From Pseudomonas sp. DG56-2 (lineage in GTDB: Bacteria; Pseudomonadota; Gammaproteobacteria; Pseudomonadales; Pseudomonadaceae): a DNA stretch of 64,000 nucleotides. The stretch's first letter is position 1. Every line of letters starts with the position of its first letter. The notes below the pieces were generated by a model, which was not told where the DNA came from, searched no databases, and saw nothing but the letters and a program-made list of their open reading frames with translations. The stretch spans positions 122,501 to 186,500 of the forward strand of contig NZ_CP032311.1 in the NCBI RefSeq assembly GCF_004803755.1, written 5' to 3'. The translations under genes were made by a program, and so were the position numbers. Positions 29,623 through 38,515 of the stretch are shown here, piece after piece.

Positions 29623-30494
29623 AAAGACCTTTATTGACCTTGGGCCGTGTGGTCCTGACCCTGCTGGTTGTGACACTGGCGACCGTACTGGTCTGGCAGA
29701 TGGTCATGTACTACATGTTCGCCCCGTGGACACGCGATGGGCATATCCGTGCCGATGTCATCCAGATTGCTCCAGACGTTTCCGGGCTAATCCAACAGGT
29801 CGAGGTGCGCGACAACCAGATGATCAAGCGCGGCGACGTGCTTTTCACCATCGACCAGGACCGCTTCAAGCTGGCGCTGCGTCATGCCCAGGCCATCCTG
29901 TCTGAACGTAAGGAAACCTTGGCCCAGGCCCAGCGCGAGGCGCGGCGCAACCGTGGTTTGGGCAACTTGGTGGCGCAGGAGCAGCTCGAGGAAAGCCAGT
30001 CCCGGGAAGCGCGTGCGCAGGCGGCAATGGCCGAGGCGCAAGTGGCGGTGGACGCCGCTCAACTCAACCTCGATCGCTCGGTAGTGCGCAGTCCGGTGGA
30101 TGGTTATCTGAATGACCGCGCGCCGCGTGCGCACGAGTTCGTCAGTGCCGGCAAGCCGGTGCTGGCCGTCGTCGACAGCGCTTCCTACCATGTCGATGGC
30201 TATTTTGAAGAAACCAAACTGGGAGGCATCAAAATTGGCCAGGCGGTGGACATTCGGGTGATGGGTGACAACACTCGCTTGCGTGGCCATGTGCAGAGCT
30301 TTGCTGCCGGTATCGAAGACCGTGACCGCACCAGCGGTGCCAACCTGCTTCCCAACGTCAACCCGGCCTTCAGCTGGGTGCGCCTGGCCCAGCGGATTCC
30401 GGTGCGCATTGCCTTCGACGAAGTGCCCGCGGACTTTCGCATGATTGCCGGACGTACCGCCACGGTTTCCATCATCGACGGTAACGCGCAATGA
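29619..30494 (+). CDS. HlyD-family periplasmic adaptor of the FUSC pump
   Basis: About 291 residues. One N-terminal membrane helix (about 8-30) is followed by the typical adaptor start FAPWTRDGHIRADVIQIAPDVSG, a short coiled-coil hairpin (about 75-150) and the beta domain (VVRSPVDGYLNDRA). The ATG at 29619 overlaps the DUF1656 stop as ATGA; a start seven codons earlier is less likely. It links the FUSC transporter to the outer-membrane lipoprotein encoded next. Confidence 0.92.
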   Translation: MKRPLLTLGRVVLTLLVVTLATVLVWQMVMYYMFAPWTRDGHIRADVIQIAPDVSGLIQQVEVRDNQMIKRGDVLFTIDQDRFKLALRHAQAILSERKETLAQAQREARRNRGLGNLVAQEQLEESQSREARAQAAMAEAQVAVDAAQLNLDRSVVRSPVDGYLNDRAPRAHEFVSAGKPVLAVVDSASYHVDGYFEETKLGGIKIGQAVDIRVMGDNTRLRGHVQSFAAGIEDRDRTSGANLLPNVNPAFSWVRLAQRIPVRIAFDEVPADFRMIAGRTATVSIIDGNAQ

Positions 30495-31909
30495 AGTGCC
30501 TTCCACTGCTGGGTTTAAGCCTGATGCTGTCGGCCTGCCAGATGGTTGGGCCGGATTATCAACTGCCCAAAGACGCTGCAATCCAGCGTGCTGACCTGCA
30601 AGGTAACTTGCGCCAGGACGCCGACAGCGTGGTTTCTGCACCGGTGCCGCAAAACTGGTGGCACCTGTATCACGACCAGCGGCTCAACACCTTGGTCAGT
30701 CAAGCACTGACCGCCAATACCGAACTGCGTGTGGCCACGGCCAACATCAGCCGTGCCCGCGCCCAGGTCGAACAGGCCCAGTCCCAGGGCGGGCTCAACG
30801 GTGGTGTAAAGCTCGGCGCCCAGCGCTTGCAAGAGTCTGGCGAAGCGTTCTTGCTGCCAGAGAAAGTACCCGTGGCGAATATCGGTGAGGCAATCATCAG
30901 TGCCTCATACCAGTTCGACCTGTGGGGCACCCTCAAGCGTGGGGTGGAAGCGGCCCAGGCCAATGCCGATGCAACCCAGGCCGCTGCCGACACTGCACGC
31001 ATCACCGTGGTGGCCGACGTCGTGCGTGCCTACACCCAGGTCTGTGCGGCCAACGAGGAATACCACATCGCGCGCGAATCTCTGGATTTGCAGGAGCAGA
31101 GTGTGACCATGACGCAACGCTTGCGTGACGCCGGACGAGGCGACGAAACCCAAGTGACGCGTTCGCAAACCCAGTTCAAGTCGCTGCGAGCCGAGTTGCC
31201 ACGCTACCACGCCGCACGCGAAGCGGGTCTGTATACCCTGTCGATGTTGCTGGCCAAGCCGGTGGCGCAGTTGCCAACAGGTACGGCCGAGTGTGCCGAG
31301 CTGCCGCATATCGCCCAGGTTCTGCCCGTAGGCGATGGCGCCGCATTGCTCAAGCGTCGCCCAGATATTCGTCAGGCGGAACGCCAATTGGCAGCGTCCA
31401 CTGCAACCATCGGCGTGGCTACCGGCCAGTTGTACCCGGATATCAGCATCGGAGCGCAAGTTGGCACCATTGGTATCCTGGATAACCTCGGAGAGCCTCA
31501 AACCAATCGCTGGGGCTTTGGCCCGCTGCTGACCTGGACTGTGCCAACCAATGGCTCGCGGGCGCGAATCCGTGAGGCTGAAGCCTCCACCCAGGCGGCG
31601 CTGGCGCATTTTGACGGCGTGGTGCTCAACGCCATTCGTGAAACCCAGACCAGTCTGGCGCAATACAGTGCATTGCTGCAGCGGCGTGATGCCTTGCTCG
31701 AAGCGGAACAATCGGCGCAACAGGCAGCAGAGCAGACACATCGCTTCTACAAGGCCGGTCGCGAATCCTTCCTGGCAGACCTGGAAGCGACACGCACCTA
31801 CACCGACATGCGCGCACAACTGGCAATGGCCAATACCCAGGTAGCGATGGGCCAAATCCGCCTGTTCCTGGCCTTGGGTGGTGGTTGGTCAGCCGAACCT
31901 GGCCGGTAG
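30491..31909 (+). CDS. NodT-family outer-membrane efflux lipoprotein
   Basis: A 472-residue TolC-like channel with a lipoprotein signal (lipobox LSAC, Cys at 16) and the RND/NodT start pattern MVGPDYQLP. It holds two outer-membrane efflux repeats, including the central segment RRPDIRQAERQLAASTATIGVA. It overlaps the adaptor gene by 4 bp and closes the marR-fusC-DUF1656-hlyD-nodT operon, which together encodes a complete tripartite pump, probably for aromatic acids or similar toxic compounds. Confidence 0.93.
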   Translation: MKCLPLLGLSLMLSACQMVGPDYQLPKDAAIQRADLQGNLRQDADSVVSAPVPQNWWHLYHDQRLNTLVSQALTANTELRVATANISRARAQVEQAQSQGGLNGGVKLGAQRLQESGEAFLLPEKVPVANIGEAIISASYQFDLWGTLKRGVEAAQANADATQAAADTARITVVADVVRAYTQVCAANEEYHIARESLDLQEQSVTMTQRLRDAGRGDETQVTRSQTQFKSLRAELPRYHAAREAGLYTLSMLLAKPVAQLPTGTAECAELPHIAQVLPVGDGAALLKRRPDIRQAERQLAASTATIGVATGQLYPDISIGAQVGTIGILDNLGEPQTNRWGFGPLLTWTVPTNGSRARIREAEASTQAALAHFDGVVLNAIRETQTSLAQYSALLQRRDALLEAEQSAQQAAEQTHRFYKAGRESFLADLEATRTYTDMRAQLAMANTQVAMGQIRLFLALGGGWSAEPGR

Positions 31910-31934
31910 GCGCGGGCTCGCCCTGCGATCCCGC
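31910..31934. repeat. REP-like hairpin after the efflux operon
   Basis: GGCGCGGGCTCGCCCTGCGATCC resembles the Pseudomonas REP family (GCGGGCTTGCCCGCGAT), with GCGGG and CCCGC arms. It sits between two convergent genes, where REP elements are usual, and may double as a terminator. It is a degenerate match. Confidence 0.35.
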
Positions 31935-31943
31935 CCCCACTCA

Positions 31944-32696
31944 CTACTTCTCCTTCTCCACCATCCCTTTAAGCAAGTCGATCGGCAACGGAAAGACGAT
32001 GGTCGACGACTTGTCCCCGGCAATACTTCCCAGCGTTTGCATGTAACGCAGTTGCATGGCCCCCGGCTGGCGCCCAAGCATTTCTGCTGCCTGCATCAGT
32101 TTCTCCGAGGCTTGCAGCTCCCCTTCGGCATGGATCACCTTGGCTCGCCGTTCCCGCTCGGCCTCAGCCTGACGGGCAATGGCACGGATCATCGACTCAT
32201 TGAGGTCAACATGCTTGATCTCGACATTGGCGACCTTGATGCCCCAGGCATCGGTTTGTGCATCCAGCACCTGGCGGATATCCAGGTTCAGGCGTTCGCG
32301 TTCGGCCAGCAGCTCATCCAGCTCATGCTTGCCGAGCACTGCGCGCAGTGTGGTTTGGGCCAGTTGGCTGGTAGCCATGAGAAAGTCTTCGACCTGGATA
32401 ATCGCCTTCTGCGGGTCGAGCACGCGAAAGTAGATAACGGCGTTGACCTTCACCGATACGTTGTCGCGGGTAATCACATCCTGCGGCGGTACATCCAGCA
32501 CCACAGTACGCAAATCGACCCGGACCATCTGCTGGATACCCGGGATCAGCAGTACCAGCCCCGGCCCCTTGACTCTCCAGAAACGGCCGAGCTGGAAAAC
32601 CACCCCTCGCTCGTATTCGCGCAGGATACGAAACGCCGATAGCAACAGCACGGCGGTAAATGCCAGCAGCGCACCAATGCCCAGTTCGAAAAACAT
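31944..32696 (-). CDS. Slipin (SPFH/Band 7 membrane scaffold protein)
   Basis: A 250-residue stomatin-like protein: an N-terminal membrane helix (about 3-25), then the SPFH domain ([50 protein letters not shown]) and a helical C-terminus rich in Glu, Arg and Ala. The start chosen is ATG at 32696, because GGAGAG lies 7 nt before it and the family begins there. It starts 2 bp after the nfeD stop; slipin and NfeD proteins work as a pair in membrane microdomains and quality control. Confidence 0.93.
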   Translation of the reverse strand: MFFELGIGALLAFTAVLLLSAFRILREYERGVVFQLGRFWRVKGPGLVLLIPGIQQMVRVDLRTVVLDVPPQDVITRDNVSVKVNAVIYFRVLDPQKAIIQVEDFLMATSQLAQTTLRAVLGKHELDELLAERERLNLDIRQVLDAQTDAWGIKVANVEIKHVDLNESMIRAIARQAEAERERRAKVIHAEGELQASEKLMQAAEMLGRQPGAMQLRYMQTLGSIAGDKSSTIVFPLPIDLLKGMVEKEK

Positions 32697-32698
32697 AG

Positions 32699-34084
32699 TC
32701 ACTCTCCTTGCGCCACAGCTTCTGCTGCTGCGCTGACGTCCAAAAGTACGCCCTTGCGTGAGATAACTCGCACGTGTTGCCCCACTTGCAGCGGTGTCTG
32801 ACTCTGCGCCTGCCACTGCTCACCCTGTGCCTGTACCGAGCCGATGAACGGATCGCTGTCGTTGACCGCCATGACCGTCGCCAGGCTTCCAATCAGCCCG
32901 GCATCGCCGCTCACCAGCGCACGTTTTCGAGCCTTGATGGCCGCCCCCAGCACGCCGCCAAGCAGCAAGGCCGAGAATATTGCCAGGAACAGGATCAACG
33001 GCAGCGCAATGCCGTAGCCGGGCACATCGGTGTCCATCAGGATCACCGCACCGACGACGAAGGCGACGATGCCTCCAAAGCCGACTACGCCGAAGCTGGG
33101 CATGAATGCCTCGGCAATCATGAACGCTACGCCCAGCAGAATCAGACCGGCCCCGGCGTAGCTCACCGGTAGCAACTGCAAGGCGTACAGCGCCAGCAAC
33201 AGACAGATACCGCCGACAACCCCGCCTACCCCAGTGCCAGGGCTCATGAACTCGAACATCAGACCGTACACACCCATCATGATCAGAATCAGCGCGACGT
33301 TGGGATTGGTGATCACGGCCAGCAAGCGTGTGCGCCAGTCTGGCTGGCGCTCGATCAGCGCAGCGTTAGCGGTGTGCAATTGCACGGTCTGGCCAGCGGC
33401 CTCCAGTGATTTGCCGTCGAGCTGGCGCATCAAGTCGGGCAGGTCGTTGGCGACGCGGTCGATTACCTTCAGGCGCAAGGCTTCGTTGGCTGGCAGGCTC
33501 ACGGCCTCGCGCACCGCCTGCTCCGCCCATTCGGCATTGCGTCCACGCAACTGTGCCAGGCTGCGGATATAGGCCGCAGCGTCGTTGACCTGTTTGCGCG
33601 TCAAGGTGTCTTGTTCGTTCGGCGCAGGTTGCTTGTCGCCGGTCGGCGTAGCAGGCGGTGCGCCTGGGTCTTTGGGTGCACCGGGCAGGCCGCCAATCTG
33701 CACCGGCGTCGCAGCGCCTAGATTGGTGCCGGGGGCCATGGCTGCTATATGGCTAGCGTAAAGAATATAGGTGCCAGCACTGGCCGCTCGGGCCCCGCCG
33801 GGGGCGACGAAGGTGGCCACTGGCACGGGGCTGGCCAGAATGGCCTTGATAACTTCCCGCATCGAGCTGTCCAGCCCGCCTGGCGTGTCGAGGCGGATCA
33901 CCACAAGCTGGGCCTGCTCGGACCTGGCCTGCGCGAAACCACGTATCAGATAGTCGGCACTGGCCGGACCTATAGCGTCGTTAATACTCAATACCAACAC
34001 CGGGTTGCCGGGCGCGGCTTGTCCGCCAGGCAATGCGCCGAGCAAGAGCAGCACAAGCAGCTGCCGACACCAGCGAGCGATCAC
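32699..34084 (-). CDS. NfeD-family membrane-bound serine protease
   Basis: A 461-residue NfeD1b-type protein. A signal peptide (about 1-24) precedes a ClpP-like protease domain with catalytic Ser at about 102 ([11 protein letters not shown]) and a probable Lys near 164. Four to five membrane helices follow (about 245-365), then a soluble OB-fold NfeD domain ([15 protein letters not shown] to the end). In other organisms this protease cuts the C-terminus of its slipin partner, encoded immediately downstream. The start is GTG at 34084, with a weak ribosome site. Confidence 0.92.
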   Translation of the reverse strand: MIARWCRQLLVLLLLGALPGGQAAPGNPVLVLSINDAIGPASADYLIRGFAQARSEQAQLVVIRLDTPGGLDSSMREVIKAILASPVPVATFVAPGGARAASAGTYILYASHIAAMAPGTNLGAATPVQIGGLPGAPKDPGAPPATPTGDKQPAPNEQDTLTRKQVNDAAAYIRSLAQLRGRNAEWAEQAVREAVSLPANEALRLKVIDRVANDLPDLMRQLDGKSLEAAGQTVQLHTANAALIERQPDWRTRLLAVITNPNVALILIMMGVYGLMFEFMSPGTGVGGVVGGICLLLALYALQLLPVSYAGAGLILLGVAFMIAEAFMPSFGVVGFGGIVAFVVGAVILMDTDVPGYGIALPLILFLAIFSALLLGGVLGAAIKARKRALVSGDAGLIGSLATVMAVNDSDPFIGSVQAQGEQWQAQSQTPLQVGQHVRVISRKGVLLDVSAAAEAVAQGE

Positions 34085-34186
34085 CTGAATTCACCCGAGT
34101 TGTGCGTGTCCAATAAGTTTAGTCCGCGGCCCACAGCAGCAGGGCCTAAACTTCATCACTGGGGGAGCTGTATCTGGAGGTGCATC

Positions 34187-34645
34187 ATGCGTATGGCAAA
34201 AACCCTGCAGCGCTGCCTCGACACGGCGGGCTGCGATTACGACATCGTTCCTCATGCCCACTCATCCACCAGCCTTGAGTCGGCCCGTATGGCTGGTGTG
34301 CCAGCGGAAAGGGTGGCCAAGTCCGTCATGCTCGACGACCGTCACGGCAACTATCTGATGGCCGTGCTACCGGCCAATCGTCACCTCGACATGAGCAAGG
34401 TGCAGGCCACCGGTCAGTGGCACATGACCTCGGAAAGCAACCTGCCACACTTGTTCGGCGACTGTGAGCGAGGCGCCATTCCGGCAATGGGAGACGCCTA
34501 CTCGATCAAGATGCTGGTTGACCCGACGCTCACCCGCCAAGGCGATATCTACGTAGAGGCGGGGGATCACGATCATTTGATCCACATGAACATGTCGCAG
34601 TATCTGAAACTGGTGCCGAACGCCGAAGTGCGTGAGGTTTGTTGA
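34187..34645 (+). CDS. YbaK/EbsC-family aminoacyl-tRNA deacylase
   Basis: A 152-residue trans-editing-domain protein. It has the conserved Lys at position 45 (VAKSVMLDD) needed to bind the misacylated tRNA end, and the family features SSTSLESARMAGVP, NRHLDMSK and GAIPAMG. Members clear mischarged tRNAs such as Cys- or Ala-tRNA(Pro); the substrate here is not certain. ATG at 34187 has GGAGG 6 nt upstream. It is divergent from nfeD with about 100 bp between them. Confidence 0.88.
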   Translation: MRMAKTLQRCLDTAGCDYDIVPHAHSSTSLESARMAGVPAERVAKSVMLDDRHGNYLMAVLPANRHLDMSKVQATGQWHMTSESNLPHLFGDCERGAIPAMGDAYSIKMLVDPTLTRQGDIYVEAGDHDHLIHMNMSQYLKLVPNAEVREVC

Positions 34646-34706
34646 TGATCAACCCACTGCCAGACCTGGCGTCGTAGACGACCAGCCTGGCTAACAGGAG
34701 TGCCCC

Positions 34707-34949
34707 ATGGAAGCACCTAACCACAAGTTCTCGGAACTGTTCAAACAACTTGGGCTACCAGACGATCCCGTCGGAATCGACCAGTTCATCACCAGTCACT
34801 CACCACTCAAGGGCGATGTAAAGCTGGTCGATGCACCGTTCTGGACCCCGGCGCAAAAGGCTTTTCTGCAAGAAAGTGTCATTGAGGACGCCGATTGGGC
34901 GGTGCCTTTCGACCAACTGAACGAGGCGCTTCGGCGACCGAAAAAATAA
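34707..34949 (+). CDS. DUF2789 family small protein
   Basis: An 80-residue soluble protein matching DUF2789 (FSELFKQLGLPDD, IDQFITSH, DAPFWTPAQKAFLQE). The family is common in gamma-proteobacteria; its function is unknown. CAGGAG lies 8 nt before the ATG. It is 60 bp after the YbaK gene on the same strand and may be co-transcribed with it. Confidence 0.88.
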   Translation: MEAPNHKFSELFKQLGLPDDPVGIDQFITSHSPLKGDVKLVDAPFWTPAQKAFLQESVIEDADWAVPFDQLNEALRRPKK

Positions 34950-35020
34950 ACGCTCAGTGGCACTGATACCGACGTTCGGCGTTGCTATGCTCAGAAAAAA
35001 ACAACAAGGGGATAGTGCCA

Positions 35021-35659
35021 ATGAAAGATCCCTACACAGTTGGTTTCTGGTGCGCCTTGAGCGCCTTGGGACTGCTGACCGTCGGTTACTTCTATGGTGT
35101 CAAAGAGGCCTACCAACTCAATCAGGCACTGGTATTTCTATACGCAGCAGGTGGAGTAATTGGTGCCCTCGCGCTTACGGCCCTGGCCTGGATCGCCTGG
35201 CAGCAATTGCGGGTCAGCAGGCGCCAGCTTGCACAGGGTCGCACGCTGGTAGCTATCTGGAATACCAAAGTTGCCCTGCGTCGCGTTGAAACAGTGTTCG
35301 ACCGTTACTTCTGGGGCAGCTACTGGCAGCCGGGGCGCACTTTCCAGGAGGTTATGGGCGAGCTGGAAGGCACACCGCTGGAGCAAAGTCTTGAAGCCCT
35401 GAAGAGCCAGTGCCGGGAGCTGGACAAGGAAACCCACGATCTGCGCCGTCACTGGTTGGACAACGCCCGCGAGCTGTCTACCGTGGCCACCGCCATGGCC
35501 CGTGAGCGCTATCAATTGGACCTGTGCGACTCCCAGCAAAGCAGCGGACGCGGTGCGGCGGTGCTTAACCGCGATCTGGAAGTACTGGTGTACACCTGGT
35601 CGGCACGCCTGCGCAGCTTCGACCACCAGCTCGATGAGCTGGAGGGCGAGTACCGCTGA
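35021..35659 (+). CDS. Two-helix membrane protein of unknown function
   Basis: A 212-residue protein with two N-terminal membrane helices (about 7-25 and 34-60), then a long, charged, helical cytoplasmic domain (about 65-212) that probably forms a coiled coil (LEALKSQCRELDKETHDLRRHW). I do not recognise a family. ATG at 35021 follows AAGGGG by 9 nt. It converges on the CBS gene with only 16 bp between the stops. Confidence 0.75.
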   Translation: MKDPYTVGFWCALSALGLLTVGYFYGVKEAYQLNQALVFLYAAGGVIGALALTALAWIAWQQLRVSRRQLAQGRTLVAIWNTKVALRRVETVFDRYFWGSYWQPGRTFQEVMGELEGTPLEQSLEALKSQCRELDKETHDLRRHWLDNARELSTVATAMARERYQLDLCDSQQSSGRGAAVLNRDLEVLVYTWSARLRSFDHQLDELEGEYR

Positions 35660-35675
35660 TCGGTGTCGCGACCCA

Positions 35676-36116
35676 TTAGTCGCCGCGAATGTACTGTTCT
35701 AACTGTTGAATCATATTGGCCTGCTCGGCGATGGCCTCTTTTACCAGGTCACCAATCGACAGCAGGCCCAGCAACTCGCCGTTTTCCACTACGGGCAGGT
35801 GGCGCAAGTGGCTGTTGGTCATCATGTTCATGCAAAACTCGACGTTCTGGTGCGGATCAACCGTAATCACCGGGGCGCTCATGATCGCGCTGACCGGCGT
35901 GCCCACCGACGAGCGGCCTTTGAGCACCATTTTGCGTGCGTAGTCACGCTCACTGACGATACCCACCACTTGACCTCCCTCGACCACCGGCAGGGCACCG
36001 ACGTTCTTTTCGGCCATCAACTTCAGCGCATCGAGCACCATGTGATTCGGGCCAATGGTATGAACCTGATGATGCTGCTGGGCTTTGGTTTTCAGGAGCT
36101 GTGCCACGGTTTTCAT
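35676..36116 (-). CDS. Tandem CBS-domain protein
   Basis: A 146-residue soluble protein made of one CBS pair (about 10-65 and 75-135), with typical segments MAEKNVGALPVVEGGQVVGI and SERDYARKMVLKGRSS. Stand-alone CBS pairs bind adenine nucleotides or NAD and act as energy sensors or regulators of enzymes. AGAGG lies before the ATG. It lies downstream of the zinc-ribbon genes on the same strand but is separated from them by a terminator. Confidence 0.9.
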   Translation of the reverse strand: MKTVAQLLKTKAQQHHQVHTIGPNHMVLDALKLMAEKNVGALPVVEGGQVVGIVSERDYARKMVLKGRSSVGTPVSAIMSAPVITVDPHQNVEFCMNMMTNSHLRHLPVVENGELLGLLSIGDLVKEAIAEQANMIQQLEQYIRGD

Positions 36117-36242
36117 AGAGGCCTCTGCAATGCTGGGAGTTGTTGACGGCAGATACCTACAGAATCGTGTACAGATGGCCGCAGGGCAAGGGAGAAAGCG
36201 GCATCGAGGCGATTGAAAAACGTCATTGGTCGGCGCACAAAC

Positions 36243-36270
36243 AAAAAAGCGACCCAGGAAAGGCCGCTTT
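36243..36270 (-). terminator. Terminator after the srf/zinc-ribbon gene cluster
   Basis: On the minus strand AAGCGGCC and GGGTCGCTT form a stem (with one G-U pair) around TTTCCT, followed by TTTTTTG. It lies 27 bp downstream of the DUF805 gene stop, so it likely ends the long minus-strand cluster. Confidence 0.75.
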
Positions 36271-36296
36271 TAGTCGACAAGCTGATCATTAAATGA

Positions 36297-36761
36297 TCAT
36301 GCGATCCCCTTCGGGTTCGGGCCGAAACGGTTGGCGCCCGGGGTGCTGTCCAGGCACAGGAAGACGATATTGACGAATGGCAGCAGCAACCACCAGCCGC
36401 TACGGTCGCTGTCGTGCATGCGACGAACACCAACGGCGATGCCGGGTATGAACATCGCCAGCGAGTACACGTTGGAGAGGGTTGCGTTCATTCCCAGCAG
36501 CGCTTCGACAGTGGCAATACCACAGGCAATCAAAAAGTTGATCAGGAAGAACATCCAGTATTCCTTGCGGCGCGCGCGGCCGGCGAATACGGCGTACTTC
36601 TTCAGTACGGCGATGTACCAGTTACCTGTTTGCTCAGGCGCAACTGCTGCTGTCGAAGCCGGCGTACTGCGGTTGAAAGCTTGCGGCGCGCCGCACTGTG
36701 GACAGGCGACGGCGCTTTGGTGGATCTCTTTGGCGCAGCCCCGGCAAAAAACCATACTCAT
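36297..36761 (-). CDS. Zinc-ribbon DUF805 membrane protein
   Basis: A 154-residue protein. Residues 6-24 form a four-Cys zinc ribbon (CRGCAKEIHQSAVACPQCG); the rest is a DUF805 membrane domain with the usual FAGRARRKEYWMF and RRMHDSDRSGWW signatures and three to four helices. DUF805 function is unknown. It is 15 bp after a second gene with almost the same zinc ribbon, and both follow the VWA genes on the same strand. GAGGGA provides the ribosome site. Confidence 0.9.
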   Translation of the reverse strand: MSMVFCRGCAKEIHQSAVACPQCGAPQAFNRSTPASTAAVAPEQTGNWYIAVLKKYAVFAGRARRKEYWMFFLINFLIACGIATVEALLGMNATLSNVYSLAMFIPGIAVGVRRMHDSDRSGWWLLLPFVNIVFLCLDSTPGANRFGPNPKGIA

Positions 36762-36776
36762 TTGTTATCCCTCACG

Positions 36777-37130
36777 TTAATTAATTGAATATCCAATAAA
36801 CACAAACAGCGAAATGCCCGACATGACCACGCCGGCAATGCCCATGTTGCTGCCGGGCTGTCGCTGGGCAATGCTGATGACGCCTAAAACCAGACTGGCG
36901 ATGGCAAACACCGAGAGTCCAGCGACGGTGTCACTGTCCCAGTCAGATATATCGAACAAGGACAGGACGCAAAGAATGCCGAGAATCAGCGAAACAATGC
37001 CCATCCACGGCGACACTTCAGTGGCCGCTGAGGTTGGGGCTTGCAGGAACTGAGATGCACCGCATTGAGGGCAGGTGGGCGCCGTTTCATGTATTTCCTT
37101 GGCGCAACCGCGACAAAAAACCATTGTCAT
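36777..37130 (-). CDS. Zinc-ribbon small membrane protein, paralogous N-terminus
   Basis: About 117 residues. The N-terminus (MTMVFCRGCAKEIHETAPTC) is almost the same zinc ribbon as in the next gene; the rest has three membrane helices of the DUF4190 style (WMGIVSLILGILCVL, AIASLVLGVISIA, IAGVVMSGISLFVF). ATG at 37130 has AAAGGA 7 nt upstream; a longer frame to 37184 lacks support. The gap to the VWA gene before it is 107 bp, long enough for a separate promoter. Confidence 0.82.
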   Translation of the reverse strand: MTMVFCRGCAKEIHETAPTCPQCGASQFLQAPTSAATEVSPWMGIVSLILGILCVLSLFDISDWDSDTVAGLSVFAIASLVLGVISIAQRQPGSNMGIAGVVMSGISLFVFIGYSIN

Positions 37131-37237
37131 GACAAATCCTTTTGCGGGTTTCTGCTGCGTATCGGCAGCAGAAATTGGAAGCAAAGTTTACCAATTATTT
37201 CCGTGGTGGCGAAATAATGGCGATGATAATTCGACGC

Positions 37238-38503
37238 TCAATTGCAGCCGGACACGTTTGAAACCTCCAGGCTGGCTTCCTGCAATGCGGCGGCCACGGC
37301 GGCGGCATCGTTGGCGGTATACACACGGCCGCCAGTGTTCTCTGCGGCACAGTTGGAGCCGGTGCTGGCGCTGATGTTGACGATGTTGACCCGCAGGCGT
37401 GGTTGCTGCTCAGCAATCTGGCGCGAAACTGCGCACACGCTCTGACCACAGCTGTCGCTACCATCGACGAACATGATGATCACGCCGTCGCGGTCGCGGC
37501 CGTTCATGTGGGAAGCAGCGGCTTCCAGACTGGTGCCTAATGCGGTTCCGCCTTGAGGCTGCAACCTGTTGATGCGCTCGATCAGATTGCTGCGTTGGCC
37601 GGGGTCGAATACGCCATGGTCCTGAGGCGAGTGGCAACCATCGAAGGTGACCAGGCGCATATCGATTCCCTGCTCCAGATTCTGGATCACGGTGCTCAAT
37701 GAGCTTTTGGCCACGTCCATGCGTGTAACTCGCTGCTTACTGTCATACGGCAGAAACTCTTCGACCAAGGGGACCTTGCGCAGCAATGTGATGTACCACT
37801 GTTCGCCTTCACGTTTGACCCTGATCCGTTCATCCATGGAACCCGACGTGTCGAGTACCACGGTAAATTCCGAAGGCTGAAAGTTCGTTGTCGGGGTGCA
37901 GATCTGGTTCTGCGATGAAACTGTCGCCCACAACTGGCGCAAGGAAGGCCACCACAGATACAACGCGAACAGCAGGGCAAGCAGAAGCAACCCCAGCAGC
38001 CACGGCCAAAGTACCAACGGTCGACGCGGCGCTGTCGGTCGAGGTGGCGCTGATGCCGGCCGAGGCGCAGGCGCAGCAACCTTCGGCACGGCCGCCGCAG
38101 GCACCGGCTGTGGCTGTGGCTGCCCCCAGCGCACCACCAGCGGTTCGCCATTGATGCTGTACAGATTGTTCAAGTCGGGTTCGCCAACCAGCTTGGTCAG
38201 CGCTTGAGCGGCTGCAGTCTGCCCACGTCGTTCGAGTTCGTGGGCCAGTTGCTTCACCGCTGCCTGGCGCTCTTCATAGCGCCTGAGCAGTTCGGCCTGC
38301 TGCTGGCGCTCAAGGCTGGTATAGAGGTGAGGTTGGCCTTCAAGCTCCGACCACCACTCCAACACACCGTCGCGCGCTTGGCGCGGTATGGCATACAGGT
38401 GGGCAATGCTGGGTGGAAAGTGCTGACGAATCAGCGCGACTGTCTGTTCCAGCGCTGCGGCTGCTTCCTGGCTGGCCTGGGTATCACGTATGACTCGCTG
38501 CAT
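37238..38503 (-). CDS. Membrane-anchored VWA protein, srf cluster (paralog 2)
   Basis: A 421-residue protein. The cytoplasmic N-domain (1-130) ends with NLYSINGEPLVVRW; a Pro/Ala-rich linker follows, one membrane helix at about 165-188, then a periplasmic VWA domain from about 210 with the MIDAS motif DTSGSMDE and later GGTALGTSLEA and MFVDGSDSC. Several Cys in the VWA part may form disulfides. It is a clear paralog of the next upstream gene (same N-domain pattern FPxSxAxLYAxPR and EWWxELEGQP, same VWA), 12 bp away. It is probably a periplasmic ligand-binding arm of the Srf system. Confidence 0.85.
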   Translation of the reverse strand: MQRVIRDTQASQEAAAALEQTVALIRQHFPPSIAHLYAIPRQARDGVLEWWSELEGQPHLYTSLERQQQAELLRRYEERQAAVKQLAHELERRGQTAAAQALTKLVGEPDLNNLYSINGEPLVVRWGQPQPQPVPAAAVPKVAAPAPRPASAPPRPTAPRRPLVLWPWLLGLLLLALLFALYLWWPSLRQLWATVSSQNQICTPTTNFQPSEFTVVLDTSGSMDERIRVKREGEQWYITLLRKVPLVEEFLPYDSKQRVTRMDVAKSSLSTVIQNLEQGIDMRLVTFDGCHSPQDHGVFDPGQRSNLIERINRLQPQGGTALGTSLEAAASHMNGRDRDGVIIMFVDGSDSCGQSVCAVSRQIAEQQPRLRVNIVNISASTGSNCAAENTGGRVYTANDAAAVAAALQEASLEVSNVSGCN

Positions 38504-38515
38504 GTGAGTGCGTCT

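Noticed and set aside
33749..34186. Upstream extension of the YbaK-type gene into nfeD
   Set aside because: The family begins at 34187, which has its own ribosome site; the extension runs antisense through the end of another gene.
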